From contig QCUB01000002.1 of the NCBI GenBank assembly GCA_003210895.1, positions 1-57,152 of the forward strand: DNA of 57,152 bases. The letters run 5' to 3'. Made by a program: the position numbers and the translations under genes. Shown here piece after piece: positions 35,195 to 47,158 of this stretch. The notes under the pieces are model-generated. The model did no database searches and was not told the DNA's origin. It saw nothing but the letters and a program-made list of their open reading frames with translations. Numbering within the stretch: the stretch's first letter is position 1; each line of letters begins with the position of its first letter. This DNA is from Prochlorococcus sp. AG-676-M04. GTDB lineage: Bacteria > Cyanobacteriota > Cyanobacteriia > PCC-6307 > Cyanobiaceae.

Positions 35195-36937
35195 TTAACA
35201 AGAATTTTTCTTAAATAACAACCCAAAATCAGTCAAGAGGTAACTTAATGGAGTCCTTGCACATACCATAAGCCCATCAATCAAGTCAAAACATGTAGGA
35301 TCACCACTTACATTTAAGGAGGAATTAGCTAGAACTTCGATTTCCATGGGTTCTAACTTAGAAAGTAACTTGTCCAAAGAAGAGTCATTTTCTACAATTT
35401 GAATACGTACTGTTCCATCAACATGTGTTGTTGGGAATTCTAATGAAATATTATTTTTAATACATTTACAAGTTGCACTCATAGACTTATAGCAATCATA
35501 AATTTCTGGTCTCAATTGATAATATTTTTTTGCTGTATCATATCTCATGGCTGGTGCAGTAGGCCTAAAGGGACTTCGGTTTTTAATAAAAGAATTTAAG
35601 TTTTTTACAGCATCTTTATTTTTTCCATCGCATATTAGGGATCTGTTACCTAATGCCCTTGGACCTGTTTCACTTCTAGATAATATTGTGCCAATCACTT
35701 CGCCTGAACTTATTAACTCAGCAGCTTTTAAAAAAGCATCTTCTTCATTTCTCTCTAAAACGTTAAATTGATCACTAATAATTTTCTCTGCGAGTAGTTC
35801 ATCATTACGTGTTTCAATCATAGAGGGAAATAAAGATGGCTTAGAAATATTTGAATTTTTAAAAGAATTAGATTTTATGAAGCCATAAAAAGCGGCTCCA
35901 ATTGCACAACCAGCATCTCCCGGACTTGGAGGAATAATTATTTCATCTACAAATGGTAGTTGAGCAAGACTATCAATTGAGGCTGAGTTCATAGAAACTC
36001 CACCTGAAAAAAGAAATCTCCTGGAGTTGGTTAATTTGTGAGCATGAGAAAAAATTTTACCAAGGAGATAAACAGTCAAATTTTGAGCACCTTTAGCTAT
36101 ATCTGCACATTTCTGAAAATCTCTATCTCCAGGGACAAGTGGAATGAATGGATTACGAGCAGGACCTAACAAATCCTCTAATTTACTGCTGTATGAGTTT
36201 GATGTTGATAAATGGTAATCAAAATAACTCATTTCGGCAATTAATTTATTTGAACTATTGTCCCAATCCATAAGATTACTAACTAATTTTGCTGATTTAC
36301 TATTGGAATTGCCAAAGGCAGATAAACCCATTACTTTATATTCACCTTCATTAATTGCAAATCCTAAGTAATCAGTAATACTTGAGTAGAAAAGTCCTAA
36401 AGATACTGGGTATGGACATTGCCACAACTCATTAATTTCAGTTGGATTAACGACTTGACTAATTGAAGCAGTACTTCTATCTCCAAACCCATCAACAACT
36501 ACAGAGCAAATATCTTTCTTGGTATTAGAATATGCAAGAGCAGTTAGAGAATGCGATAAATGATGATCAGAATATATTAGCTTAGTTTCTAATCCTTTAA
36601 AAAGTTTTGCGAAATCTAAATAACAAGAAACAGATGAGCGATTAAAATTGCGAAACTGATGCGCAAGCAAAGCGAGGCCCCTGGGCATATTTAGAGAAGC
36701 TTCTTTTATAGTATGAAGGAAAGCACTCAATGGTCTTTCATAGAAGACAACCCTCTCAATATCTTGTTTTTTTAAATTATTAGATTCTAGTAATTTTTTT
36801 ATTGATCTCCTGGGAAAGGATTTATCACCCTTAATTCGACTTAAAGATTCTTCTCTGTAGTAATCAATAAGTACTCCATTTTTATCAACTAATGCAACAG
36901 CTGATTCATGATTATATCCAGCAACACCAATAAACAT
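35195..36937 (-). CDS. carbamoyltransferase (NodU/CmcH family)
   Basis: GVAGYNHESAVALVDKNG; SDHHLSHSLTALAYS; GGVSMNSASI; SETGPRALGNRSL. Confidence 0.93.
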   Translation of the reverse strand: MFIGVAGYNHESAVALVDKNGVLIDYYREESLSRIKGDKSFPRRSIKKLLESNNLKKQDIERVVFYERPLSAFLHTIKEASLNMPRGLALLAHQFRNFNRSSVSCYLDFAKLFKGLETKLIYSDHHLSHSLTALAYSNTKKDICSVVVDGFGDRSTASISQVVNPTEINELWQCPYPVSLGLFYSSITDYLGFAINEGEYKVMGLSAFGNSNSKSAKLVSNLMDWDNSSNKLIAEMSYFDYHLSTSNSYSSKLEDLLGPARNPFIPLVPGDRDFQKCADIAKGAQNLTVYLLGKIFSHAHKLTNSRRFLFSGGVSMNSASIDSLAQLPFVDEIIIPPSPGDAGCAIGAAFYGFIKSNSFKNSNISKPSLFPSMIETRNDELLAEKIISDQFNVLERNEEDAFLKAAELISSGEVIGTILSRSETGPRALGNRSLICDGKNKDAVKNLNSFIKNRSPFRPTAPAMRYDTAKKYYQLRPEIYDCYKSMSATCKCIKNNISLEFPTTHVDGTVRIQIVENDSSLDKLLSKLEPMEIEVLANSSLNVSGDPTCFDLIDGLMVCARTPLSYLLTDFGLLFKKNSC

Positions 36938-36963
36938 TTTGATAAAATTTTTTAGATAAAACT

Positions 36964-37677
36964 TTAGAGTATAGAGTGAGATGAAATATTCATAAGATTT
37001 TCACCTTCTCTTTTGAATTCATTGAGATTTAATTTCCTCGCCATACTGCCAGCAATGTAAGCCATACCCATGTATACAGGCTTAAGAAGTCTGTCAAGAA
37101 ACTTTAAATTTGAATCATATATTTTTCTTCCTTTATTTTGAATCGTCTCTCTTATACGATAAATCATAAGCTGCCAAGGTTGTAAAGCAGGATAGTGATT
37201 TAAGAAATATTTTTTTGCCATACCATGGTGACGTAATTCGTCCAACATAATTCTAGAAATTTTCTTCCCTTCCTCAGTATTAGGACCAACCAACTTCAAT
37301 ATATTTTCAAAAGATGATTTAGCCAAGAGTTCATTTGTATAAACAAAAGCTATAAAGTCTTTTAATTTCATAGTATCTATCAAAAAGCCTTCACTAGATA
37401 GGTAGCCCTTTGTAATTAATGAGGGAGGAGTAAATCTAAATCTTCTAGCTAATGCTATGGATACCTTCTTACCTCTTTGAGAAAGCATTTTAAAAAAAGA
37501 TTTCGCATGATTATATTCATCTTTGGCATGCATAAAATAACCGAATGCATGATTTGGCGTGTCGGTTCCTTTGCATGCTGCAAGCATCTCTAAAGCGGAA
37601 GCTAGTTCTGCATGAGCTGTTTCATAAAAAACAGGTAGTTGTGATTTAATATCCTCCATTTTATTAATATTACACAT
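36964..37677 (-). CDS. ferritin-like superfamily protein
   Basis: Helical with E/H motifs (FYETAHAELASALE, KDEYNHAKSF, DELRHHGMAKKYF). Confidence 0.65.
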   Translation of the reverse strand: MCNINKMEDIKSQLPVFYETAHAELASALEMLAACKGTDTPNHAFGYFMHAKDEYNHAKSFFKMLSQRGKKVSIALARRFRFTPPSLITKGYLSSEGFLIDTMKLKDFIAFVYTNELLAKSSFENILKLVGPNTEEGKKISRIMLDELRHHGMAKKYFLNHYPALQPWQLMIYRIRETIQNKGRKIYDSNLKFLDRLLKPVYMGMAYIAGSMARKLNLNEFKREGENLMNISSHSIL

Positions 37678-38761
37678 TAAATAAGAACTCCATTACATCT
37701 CCCTCATTTACAACATATTCCTTTCCTTCACTTCTAAGTAATCCCTTATTCTTTGCATTAGCTATTGAACCTGAATCTAATAAATTTTGGTATGAAATTG
37801 TCTGAGCCCTAATAAAGCCTTTTTCAAAATCGGTATGTATTACTCCTGCGGCTTGTGGAGCAGTCATCCCATCTTTTATTGTCCAGGCTTTAGTCTCTTT
37901 TTCTCCAGTTGTAAAATAAGTTTTTAATCCTAATAATTTATAAGTTGATTTTATTAAAGATTTTAATCCGCCTTCCTCTACACCTAAACCCATTAAGTAA
38001 TCATTTTTATCCTCAGGTTCTAACTCTATTAATTCTGATTCAACTTGGGCTGAAATTTTTATACATTCTGTATTTTTAGAATTTGCAAAACTCTGTACTT
38101 CTAAAGAGAAATCATTACCTTCAGCTAAATCATTCTCATTTAAATTAGTCGCATAAACAATTGGTTTTGCAGTAAGAAACCCCAATTGTTTAATCATTAA
38201 ATTTTCTTCATCGCTTAAAGATATTGACCTGACTGAAAGACCTTTTTGTAACTTATCCTCAATTTTTTCTAATAAAGAATCTTCTTGTGCTGCTTCTTTA
38301 CTTGTTTTAACTTGTTTCTTGATTCTTTCTCTTCTTTTTTGAAGTTGTGATAAATCAGCTAAATTCAGCTCCAAATTAATAATTTCTATATCATCCAAAG
38401 GATCAATCTTCCCTGAAACATGAATTACCTCACTATCTTCAAAACATCTCACGACGTGAACAATTGCATCCACTTCTCTAATATTGGAAAGAAATTTATT
38501 TCCTAAACCCTCGCCTTTACTAGCACCTTTTACAAGACCGGCAATATCTACAAATTCAATTTTAGTGGGGATAATATTCTGACTAGAACTTAAAGTCCCT
38601 AACTCTTCAAGTCTTTGATCAGGGACTGAAACAATACCTTTATTTGGCTCAATAGTACAAAAGGGAAAGTTTGCAGCTTGGGCTTTTGCATTTTCAACAA
38701 GTGCATTAAATAAAGTTGATTTCCCAACATTTGGCAATCCAATAATACCGGCTTTTAACAT
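37670..38761 (-). CDS. ychF: redox-regulated ATPase YchF
   Basis: [40 protein letters not shown]. Confidence 0.97.
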   Translation of the reverse strand: MLKAGIIGLPNVGKSTLFNALVENAKAQAANFPFCTIEPNKGIVSVPDQRLEELGTLSSSQNIIPTKIEFVDIAGLVKGASKGEGLGNKFLSNIREVDAIVHVVRCFEDSEVIHVSGKIDPLDDIEIINLELNLADLSQLQKRRERIKKQVKTSKEAAQEDSLLEKIEDKLQKGLSVRSISLSDEENLMIKQLGFLTAKPIVYATNLNENDLAEGNDFSLEVQSFANSKNTECIKISAQVESELIELEPEDKNDYLMGLGVEEGGLKSLIKSTYKLLGLKTYFTTGEKETKAWTIKDGMTAPQAAGVIHTDFEKGFIRAQTISYQNLLDSGSIANAKNKGLLRSEGKEYVVNEGDVMEFLFNV

Positions 38762-38908
38762 TTGAAAAAATTTATAGATAAATTAGTCATAGAAGCATCT
38801 TCTTGTAATATAGAGTTTACTTAACCCACCATGGATAAGTTAATCATAATCGTTTCGATTATTCACTATAGTTTCTAAATATCCTTAATTGCTTGCTTAC
38901 TAAAAAAT

Positions 38909-39970
38909 ATGTTTAATTTAATAAAAAAGAATTTAAATACAAAAAGTGGAATTGCATTAATTGTACTTGCAACGTTTTTTATCTTTTTAAGTAATTCTTT
39001 TAAGAAAAACAAACCAAAGGATATATCAAATTTTGTAGTTTCGGTTGAAAAGGGAATCCTTTCTGAATCAATTAACACTAGTGGAGAAGTAAAGGCTACT
39101 AGAACAAGCAATATTGGCCCAAGGAAACAAGGAATAATAGAAGAAATTAAAGTAGAAGAAGGTGATCTCGTAGAAAAAGGTCAGATTTTGGCTTCTCTAG
39201 ATGATGAAGATTTCATCTATAAGCTTGAAGAACTTGAATTAAATTTTAAAAAACAAAAATCTGAATATTTAAGAAGAGAATTTTTATTTAAAGAGGGAGC
39301 AGTTAGTAAAGAGGATTATGAAAGCTATAAAAACAAATACCATACAAGCGAAGCGAAATTTAGTGATGCAAAAGCCGAAAAAAATTTTTATTTAATAAAA
39401 GCTCCATACTCAGGGAAAATAACAGCTAAATATGCAGAAATAGGCTCGTATGTTACTCCTAGTTCAAATTTAAGTACGGACTCTAAAGCTAAAAACTTTA
39501 TTTTTGAATTATCAGAAGGGGTTGAAATTATTGCTAAAGTTCCAGAAAGTGATATTGGAAGGATAAAAACAGGTCAAGAAGCCTCTGTAAGGATAGAAGC
39601 TTTTCCTTCAAATAAATATGGTGCAATAGTTAAAAAAATAGCTGAGAGGGCAGTAAAAGATAATAATGTTACTTCATTTGAAGTAACCTTGAACTTCAAA
39701 GAAATTTCTGAGGAAATAAAAATTGGTATGACTGCTGATCTTGAATTTAAAGTTAAAAATAATGAAGAAAAAATCTTAGTTCCAACAGTTTCGATTGTCA
39801 CGGAAAAAGGAGAAAAAGGTGTATTAAAAGTAGATAAAAATAATGCTCCTAAATTTGAAAAGATAGAAATAGGCATTAGTAGCGGGAATAAAACTACAAT
39901 AATTGATGGTTTAAGACCAGGTGAACAAATCTTTATTGATATTCCACCTTGGGCCAATAAAAGAAAATGA
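38909..39970 (+). CDS. efflux RND/ABC periplasmic adaptor (HlyD-like)
   Basis: TSGEVKATRTSNIGPRKQGIIEEIKVEEGDLVEKGQILASLDDEDF. Confidence 0.88.
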   Translation: MFNLIKKNLNTKSGIALIVLATFFIFLSNSFKKNKPKDISNFVVSVEKGILSESINTSGEVKATRTSNIGPRKQGIIEEIKVEEGDLVEKGQILASLDDEDFIYKLEELELNFKKQKSEYLRREFLFKEGAVSKEDYESYKNKYHTSEAKFSDAKAEKNFYLIKAPYSGKITAKYAEIGSYVTPSSNLSTDSKAKNFIFELSEGVEIIAKVPESDIGRIKTGQEASVRIEAFPSNKYGAIVKKIAERAVKDNNVTSFEVTLNFKEISEEIKIGMTADLEFKVKNNEEKILVPTVSIVTEKGEKGVLKVDKNNAPKFEKIEIGISSGNKTTIIDGLRPGEQIFIDIPPWANKRK

Positions 39971-42897
39971 GTTTGAAATCCAAAGACTCAAAAAAACCTA
40001 TTTTACTTTTAGTTGATGGCCATTCTCTAGCCTTTAGAAGCTTCTATGCATTTAGCAAAGGTGTTGATGGGGGATTAACAACTAAAGAAGGTTTCCCAAC
40101 TAGTGTCACCTATGGATTTTTAAAAAGCCTTTTAGATAATTGCAAAAATATCAATGCTGAAGGAGTTTGTATTACTTTTGATACAGAGAAACCAACATTT
40201 AGACATGAACTAGATCCAAATTATAAAGCTAATAGAGATGTGGCTCCTGATGTTTTTTTCCAAGACATTAAACAATTAGAAATAATCTTAAAAGAAAGTC
40301 TTAATTTACCTATTTTTAAATCTCCTGGCTTCGAAGCTGATGATCTTTTAGGGACAATTGCTAATGATGCGTCCTCAAAAGGTTGGTGTGTAAATATTCT
40401 TTCTGGTGATCGCGATTTATTTCAATTAGTTGATGATCAAAAAGATATTTATGTTCTCTATATGGGAGGAGGTCCCTATGCTAAAAGTGGTAATCCAACT
40501 TTAATGAATGAAAATGGAGTCAAAGAAAAATTAGGAGTTTATCCAGAAAGAGTTGTCGATTTAAAAGCATTAACTGGTGATAGTTCTGATAATATTCCAG
40601 GAATAAAAGGTGTCGGACCAAAAACTGCAATAAATTTATTAAAAGAAAATGATACCTTAGATGGGATTTACAAAACCCTAGAGAATATTCAACAAGATGG
40701 GGATAAAAAATATAAGGGATTTATAAAAGGTGCCGTAAGAGAAAAGTTAAAAAATGATAAATTCAATGCTTATCTTTCAAGAGATTTAGCAAGAATAGAT
40801 GTTGAAGTGCCCCTGGTATTAAGCAATGGATATGAACTAAATAAAATCAATAAAGATTCTCTCTCCGAATCTCTTCAAAAACTTGAATTATCAACTTTAC
40901 TTAGGCAAGTTGATATTTTTAATTCAGCATTTTGTAAAGGCGGTTTTAATAAAAATAATGAGGGCAAACAAAAAGAAAAAGAATCAAAAGTTTCAACGTC
41001 AGCAGATTTAGAGGGAACAGAAAATAAAATCCCAAAAATAAAAGTTAATATAGTTAATGATTTTGCGACACTAGATAGCCTAATTAAAAAATTAGAGTTC
41101 ACAAAAGAGATCGTTGCCATAGATACTGAAACAAATAGTTTAAATCCTCTAGATGCAGAACTTGTTGGTATAGGTTTTTGTCTTGGCGAAGACATTAATG
41201 ATTTGTTTTATATACCCATTGCTCATCAATCACAAAAAAATGAGTTAAATCAATTATTAATTGAAGATATATTTTCTAATTTAAGATCTTGGATTGAAAA
41301 TCCAGAAAAAGAAAAAACCCTTCAAAACTGCAAATTTGATAGACAAATATTTTATAACCATGGGCTAAATCTTAAAGGAGTTACTTTTGATACCCTGCTA
41401 GCAGACTACATTCTAAATAATCAGGAAAAGCATGGATTGAGTGAAATTAGTTTTAGAGAATTTGGATTTAAGCCACCAACTTTTAAAGAAACAGTTGGAA
41501 AATATAAAGATTTTTCATTTGTCGACATTAAGGATGCAAGTATTTATTGTGGTTATGATGTATTTCTAACTTACAAGATCGCGAAAATTTTTAAAGAAAG
41601 ATTTAATAATGAAAATAAGGATTTAACAAAATTATTTAAAGAAATCGAATTACCTTTAGAGCCAGTCTTATCAGAAATGGAGATGAATGGTATCAGAATA
41701 GATATCACTTATTTAAATGAACTTTCTAGAGAATTAAAAAGTACATTAGAAAATATTGAGGAAAATGTTTTTGAAATAGCCAAGCAAGAATTCAATTTAT
41801 CTTCTCCAAAACAACTTGGTGAAATATTGTTTGAAAAGTTAAATCTTGACAAAAAAAAATCAAGGAAAACAAAAACAGGTTGGAGTACTGATGCCGTTGT
41901 TCTTGAAAGATTAGTTGAAGAACATGATATAATTCCCTATCTAATAAAACATAGAACTCTTAGTAAACTTTTAAGTACATATATTGATGCTCTTCCCAAC
42001 CTTATTAGTGAAAAAACCGGAAGAGTTCATACTAACTTTAATCAAGCAGCTACCGCCACTGGAAGATTAAGCAGTAGTAATCCAAATCTTCAGAATATCC
42101 CTGTCAGAACAGAATTCAGTAGAAGAATAAGAAAAGCCTTCTTGCCAGAAAAAGGTTGGAAATTACTATCAGCAGATTATTCTCAAATTGAATTAAGGAT
42201 ACTAGCTCACCTAGCTAATGAAGAAATTCTCATAAATGCATTTCACAAAAATGATGATATTCACTCTTTAACAGCACGATTAATTTTTGAAAAAGAAGAG
42301 ATAAATTCTGACGAAAGGAGAATTGGTAAAACCATTAACTTTGGAGTTATTTATGGAATGGGAATAAAAAAATTCGCACGCTCTACAGGGGTAAGTACGA
42401 CAGAAGCTAAAGAATTTTTGATTAAATATAAAGAAAGGTATGCCAAAATTTTTAAATTTCTAGAACTTCAAGAAAGATTTGCCCTTTCGAAAGGTTATGT
42501 AGAAACTATTTTCGGAAGGAAGAGAGAATTTAAATTTGATAAAAATGGACTTGGCAGATTAATAGGAAAAGATCCGTATGAAATAGATTTGCAAACTGCT
42601 AGGAAAGCTGGAATGGAGGCTCAGTCATTAAGAGCTGCCGCAAATGCTCCTATTCAGGGTTCTAGTGCTGACATTATTAAAATAGCTATGGTTCAATTGA
42701 ACAGAAAATTATTGAAGATGAATATTCCAGTTAAGATGCTTTTACAGGTTCATGATGAATTATTGTTCGAAGTCCAACCAGATTTCTTAGAAATTACAAA
42801 GCAATTAGTGAAAGAAACTATGGAAGATTGTGTGAAATTAAAGGTACCACTTCTAGTCGATATCGGAGTTGGAAATAACTGGATGGAAACCAAATAA
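39967..42897 (+). CDS. polA: DNA polymerase I
   Basis: 5' exonuclease, 3' exonuclease-like and DYSQIELRILAHLA polymerase motifs. Confidence 0.98.
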   Translation: MSLKSKDSKKPILLLVDGHSLAFRSFYAFSKGVDGGLTTKEGFPTSVTYGFLKSLLDNCKNINAEGVCITFDTEKPTFRHELDPNYKANRDVAPDVFFQDIKQLEIILKESLNLPIFKSPGFEADDLLGTIANDASSKGWCVNILSGDRDLFQLVDDQKDIYVLYMGGGPYAKSGNPTLMNENGVKEKLGVYPERVVDLKALTGDSSDNIPGIKGVGPKTAINLLKENDTLDGIYKTLENIQQDGDKKYKGFIKGAVREKLKNDKFNAYLSRDLARIDVEVPLVLSNGYELNKINKDSLSESLQKLELSTLLRQVDIFNSAFCKGGFNKNNEGKQKEKESKVSTSADLEGTENKIPKIKVNIVNDFATLDSLIKKLEFTKEIVAIDTETNSLNPLDAELVGIGFCLGEDINDLFYIPIAHQSQKNELNQLLIEDIFSNLRSWIENPEKEKTLQNCKFDRQIFYNHGLNLKGVTFDTLLADYILNNQEKHGLSEISFREFGFKPPTFKETVGKYKDFSFVDIKDASIYCGYDVFLTYKIAKIFKERFNNENKDLTKLFKEIELPLEPVLSEMEMNGIRIDITYLNELSRELKSTLENIEENVFEIAKQEFNLSSPKQLGEILFEKLNLDKKKSRKTKTGWSTDAVVLERLVEEHDIIPYLIKHRTLSKLLSTYIDALPNLISEKTGRVHTNFNQAATATGRLSSSNPNLQNIPVRTEFSRRIRKAFLPEKGWKLLSADYSQIELRILAHLANEEILINAFHKNDDIHSLTARLIFEKEEINSDERRIGKTINFGVIYGMGIKKFARSTGVSTTEAKEFLIKYKERYAKIFKFLELQERFALSKGYVETIFGRKREFKFDKNGLGRLIGKDPYEIDLQTARKAGMEAQSLRAAANAPIQGSSADIIKIAMVQLNRKLLKMNIPVKMLLQVHDELLFEVQPDFLEITKQLVKETMEDCVKLKVPLLVDIGVGNNWMETK

Positions 42898-42921
42898 TCT
42901 TCAAATAAATACTTTTTTAAT

Positions 42922-44400
42922 ATGATTAAACTATTTAATACTTTAAGTAAGAACGTTGAAGTCTTTAAACCAATAGATGAAGTAGTAAAAATATACTGTT
43001 GTGGCGTAACTGTTTATGATTTATGTCATCTTGGGCATGCAAGAAGTTATATAGCTTGGGATGTTCTTAGAAGGTTTTTAATTTACAGAAATTATAAAGT
43101 TAAGTTTGTCCAGAATTTTACTGATATCGACGATAAGATTTTAAAAAGAGCAAGAGAAGAAAATTGTTCCATGCAGGAAGTTTCTCAAAAAAACATCATT
43201 GAATTTCATAAAGATATGGATTCATTAGGGATTATGAGAGCAGACAGCATGCCTACCGCGACCAAGTCTATTCTAAGCATCGTTGAATTAATTAGAATCT
43301 TAGAGAGTAAAGGATATGCATATTCTGTTGACGGAGATGTTTATTATTCAGTACTTAAAAATAAAAATTATGGACAACTAAGTAATCAAAATATTCAAGA
43401 ACAAAATGTTAATCAACAGGGAAGAATTTCTGTGAGTGAAAAAAGCAAAAAAGAGGCTCCTCAAGATTTTGCTCTATGGAAAAATGCAAAAGTTAATGAA
43501 CCATCTTTTAATTCTCCATGGGGTGAAGGCAGACCTGGATGGCATATTGAATGTTCAGCGATGGTAAAAGATGAATTAGGAGAAACAATTGATATCCATT
43601 TAGGTGGATCTGATCTTATCTTTCCTCACCATGAAAATGAGATTGCACAATCTGAATCGGCAAATAATAAAAAGCTGGCAAATTATTGGCTACATAACGG
43701 AATGGTCAATGTAAACGGACAAAAGATGAGTAAATCTTTGAAAAACTTCACCACTATTAGAGACTTATTAGAATCAGGGACAAGTCCAATGGCCTTAAGA
43801 TATTTTGTTTTAACTGTAAACTACAGAAAGCCGCTTGACTTCACAGATGAGGCTTTGAAAAGCGCCTCCGAAGCATGGAAAAATATTAATCTTGCACTTT
43901 CTCTTTTTGATATTACTAAAAAAGAAAATCTATCGATTGAGCTAAATGAATCCAATGAATTTGTTGAAGAAAAATATAAAGAAATAATCAATTATGAAGT
44001 ATCTCAAAAAAAGATAAAGTTTACTAATGCTCTTAATAATGACCTCAATACAGCAGGAGCAATTGCAATTATTTATGAATTAGCTAAACCACTTAAAAAC
44101 TTTATAAATCAATTCCAAAGAATTAAAAACCTTGAAATAAATACTAATGAAAAATTTCATCTTAGAGAAACTTTAAAAACACTAGAGGAACTGACCGGAG
44201 TGCTTGGATTAAAAAAAGAAGAAATAATAATCAAAAACAAAATCAATGAGAAACAAATACTATCCCTTATTAATAAAAGATTGATAGCAAAAAAGGAAAA
44301 AGATTATGCAGAAGCCGATAAAATAAGAAATTCATTAAAGGAAAAAGGAGTAGAACTCATAGATCAATCCCCTGAAATAACAACATGGGTTAGGATATAA
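42922..44400 (+). CDS. cysS: cysteinyl-tRNA synthetase
   Basis: YCCGVTVYDLCHLGHARSY; KMSKS. Confidence 0.98.
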   Translation: MIKLFNTLSKNVEVFKPIDEVVKIYCCGVTVYDLCHLGHARSYIAWDVLRRFLIYRNYKVKFVQNFTDIDDKILKRAREENCSMQEVSQKNIIEFHKDMDSLGIMRADSMPTATKSILSIVELIRILESKGYAYSVDGDVYYSVLKNKNYGQLSNQNIQEQNVNQQGRISVSEKSKKEAPQDFALWKNAKVNEPSFNSPWGEGRPGWHIECSAMVKDELGETIDIHLGGSDLIFPHHENEIAQSESANNKKLANYWLHNGMVNVNGQKMSKSLKNFTTIRDLLESGTSPMALRYFVLTVNYRKPLDFTDEALKSASEAWKNINLALSLFDITKKENLSIELNESNEFVEEKYKEIINYEVSQKKIKFTNALNNDLNTAGAIAIIYELAKPLKNFINQFQRIKNLEINTNEKFHLRETLKTLEELTGVLGLKKEEIIIKNKINEKQILSLINKRLIAKKEKDYAEADKIRNSLKEKGVELIDQSPEITTWVRI

Positions 44401-44482
44401 ATTTTAAGAAAAAACCCAATTTAAAATTTTTATTTTTTAAATTCACCTTTAAGTGGGAAAATATTATAAATATTAGAGAAAA

Positions 44483-45721
44483 TTGAAATACATCACTGTA
44501 CTGGGTTCAACAGGTTCAATTGGAACTCAAACTCTCGAAATAGTAAGTGAACTTCCAGATAAATTTAAAGTAGTGGCTCTTTCAGCAGGGAGAAATATAG
44601 ACTTATTGACGAAGCAAGTTAGTCAACATAAACCAGAAGTTATTGCTATAGAGGATGAAAATCTTTTAACAGATTTAAAAAATAATATTAATAATTTAGG
44701 AATAAGTAATCCTCCAATAGTTTTAGTTGGTCGGGAGGGGATTAATTCAGTTGCAGCTTGGGATTCTGCCGATACTGTAATTACTGGGATAGTAGGATGT
44801 GCTGGACTTATTCCAACGATGTCAGCAATTAAGGCTGGTAAAGATATTGCTCTTGCCAATAAAGAAACATTAATTGCCGCGGGGTCGGTTGTTATACCTG
44901 CTTTAAAGGAAAACAAAAGTAGACTTTTACCTGCAGACTCTGAGCATTCAGCTATCTTTCAATGCCTACAAGGATTACCTAATTATGAAAATGCCGATTT
45001 TTCAACAGGTCAAATCCCAAATGGTTTAAAAGCTATCCATTTAACAGCCTCAGGAGGTGCTTTTAGAGATTGGGCAGTAGAGGATTTAAATAATGTCACA
45101 GTAGAAGATGCAACTTCACATCCAAATTGGAGTATGGGGAGAAAAATAACTGTAGATTCTGCCACTCTTATGAACAAAGGATTAGAGGTTATTGAAGCAC
45201 ATTATCTATTTGGAACGTCCTATGAAAATATTGAAATTGTTATTCATCCGCAAAGTATTATTCATTCAATGATTGAGATGGAAGATTCTTCTGTCTTAGC
45301 TCAATTAGGATGGCCTGATATGAAGCTCCCAATTTTATATGCAATGAGTTGGCCAGAAAGATTCAAAACTAATTGGAAAAGATTTAATTTAACGGAGATT
45401 GGTCAACTTACATTTAAAAAACCGGACGAAGTAAAATATCCATGCATGGGACTTGCATACTCAGCAGGAAAATGTTCCGGAACAATGCCTGCAGTACTAA
45501 ATGCGGCAAATGAAATGGCGGTAGATCAATTTCTAAAAGAAAAAATTTCTTTTCAAGAAATTCCTATCTTTATAAATAAAACTTGTGATTCACATTTGAA
45601 TAAACTCAACTTAAAGCCAACTTTAAAAGATATTCTAGAAGTCGATAATTGGGCCAGAATTTTTGTTCAAGAAGAGATAAAAAAAGGGAAAAAATATATC
45701 AACGTAGTTAATAAAAAGTGA
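44483..45721 (+). CDS. dxr: 1-deoxy-D-xylulose 5-phosphate reductoisomerase
   Basis: [33 protein letters not shown]. Confidence 0.98.
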   Translation: MKYITVLGSTGSIGTQTLEIVSELPDKFKVVALSAGRNIDLLTKQVSQHKPEVIAIEDENLLTDLKNNINNLGISNPPIVLVGREGINSVAAWDSADTVITGIVGCAGLIPTMSAIKAGKDIALANKETLIAAGSVVIPALKENKSRLLPADSEHSAIFQCLQGLPNYENADFSTGQIPNGLKAIHLTASGGAFRDWAVEDLNNVTVEDATSHPNWSMGRKITVDSATLMNKGLEVIEAHYLFGTSYENIEIVIHPQSIIHSMIEMEDSSVLAQLGWPDMKLPILYAMSWPERFKTNWKRFNLTEIGQLTFKKPDEVKYPCMGLAYSAGKCSGTMPAVLNAANEMAVDQFLKEKISFQEIPIFINKTCDSHLNKLNLKPTLKDILEVDNWARIFVQEEIKKGKKYINVVNKK

Positions 45722-46047
45722 ATGTCCACAAGCACTTATTACTTTGTGCAACTCCTACAAAACAAAAATGTTTTAAAGGAGATGAAGGCAATAAGACTTG
45801 GGAATGTCTTAAAAAGACTTTAAAAAATTATGAGAAGGATCCTTCTTCAAAAAATATTCAAATATTGAGATCTAAAGTTGATTGTTTAAGAATATGTAAA
45901 AACGGACCAATTCTTCTTATTTGGCCTGATGGAATTTGGTATGAAAAAGTTTCTCCAGAAAAATTATCAGAAATTTTCACCTCTCATGTTATTAATGGTA
46001 ATCCAGTCGAAAAGTGGATTTTCAAAAAAACTCCTTTTGAAAAATAA
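45718..46047 (+). CDS. thioredoxin-like [2Fe-2S] ferredoxin
   Basis: [16 protein letters not shown]...[26 protein letters not shown]. Confidence 0.85.
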   Translation: MNVHKHLLLCATPTKQKCFKGDEGNKTWECLKKTLKNYEKDPSSKNIQILRSKVDCLRICKNGPILLIWPDGIWYEKVSPEKLSEIFTSHVINGNPVEKWIFKKTPFEK

Positions 46048-46066
46048 TTTTAAAATTACATATTTT

Positions 46067-47158
46067 TTAAAGACTTAAAAGCCAATTCTTAACTGCTTCA
46101 TCAGACCAACAACCATTATTTGAATGAAAACCATTATGCCCCCCTTTATTAGTTATTAGAATAGTTAATTTATCAAATGATTCATTCAAAGAATTTTTCA
46201 AATTTAAAGTAGATTGATATGGAACCCAAGGATCATCCTTAGCGTGGATTAAAAGAGTAGGGGGAAGATTGTTAATTAAATTTTGAATCCTAAATATAGG
46301 TGAAGATTGATAATAATAATCCTCTAAAGATTTGAATCCCCAACTAGGTGCAGTGAAATTCGCATCAAATTCTCGTATCGTTTTTAAACCTTTAATTTTT
46401 TTACTCAAGCTACTTTTAGGCAATAAAATCCCTTCGTTTTTAAATCCATCCCATAATTGCCCTTTCAAACGTTGCATTAACCATTTTTGATATAAAAAAT
46501 TTCGAGGTCTTTCTATACAATTGCTGCAAGATAATAAATCTAAAGGGCTACTTACGCAAGCCAATCCATCTAATAATTTTCTACTATTTCTTGATCTGTG
46601 GTCTAAGCAGGCATTAAGAAGAATAGTTCCGCCTAAAGATAATCCAACTCCAAATATAGGTAAATCTTCTTTATTTTTTAAAGAATCTTTAAATTCAGAA
46701 TTAAGAAGTTGTCTAAAATTTTTAAGCCCTAAAATAATATCATTAGAACATCTTGCGGAATAATTCCCTTTCGCCAAATATCTAGCTGAACCAGCCCCTC
46801 TAAGATTTAATTTAAGAACTCCAAACCCATTATTAACTAATTTTCTAGCAATTCGTTTTAAACCAAAACGCATAGTAGATCCTCCTAATCCATGAGTAAT
46901 AAGAACAATTCCTTTTAAACAATCTAAGTTTTCTGGCAACTCTAAGAACCCTAAGAGATAATCACCCTCATATTTTTCTGAGAGAATATTATTTATTGGT
47001 AAAAGTATTTTTTTATTTGTTTTAGCTTTGAGGAGATCAAAAATAAATGTATCTCTTAAAGTTTGAAGATCCCCTCCAATCCAAGGAAAAGCCTGTTTAA
47101 AGGGTCTTTTGTTTATATAATCTGAGAACTTAAATGAGAGATTACTATTTATCGCCAA
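46067..47158 (-). CDS. YheT-like alpha/beta hydrolase
   Basis: LITHGLGGSTMR; GVGLSLGGTILLN. Confidence 0.85.
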   Translation of the reverse strand: MAINSNLSFKFSDYINKRPFKQAFPWIGGDLQTLRDTFIFDLLKAKTNKKILLPINNILSEKYEGDYLLGFLELPENLDCLKGIVLITHGLGGSTMRFGLKRIARKLVNNGFGVLKLNLRGAGSARYLAKGNYSARCSNDIILGLKNFRQLLNSEFKDSLKNKEDLPIFGVGLSLGGTILLNACLDHRSRNSRKLLDGLACVSSPLDLLSCSNCIERPRNFLYQKWLMQRLKGQLWDGFKNEGILLPKSSLSKKIKGLKTIREFDANFTAPSWGFKSLEDYYYQSSPIFRIQNLINNLPPTLLIHAKDDPWVPYQSTLNLKNSLNESFDKLTILITNKGGHNGFHSNNGCWSDEAVKNWLLSL

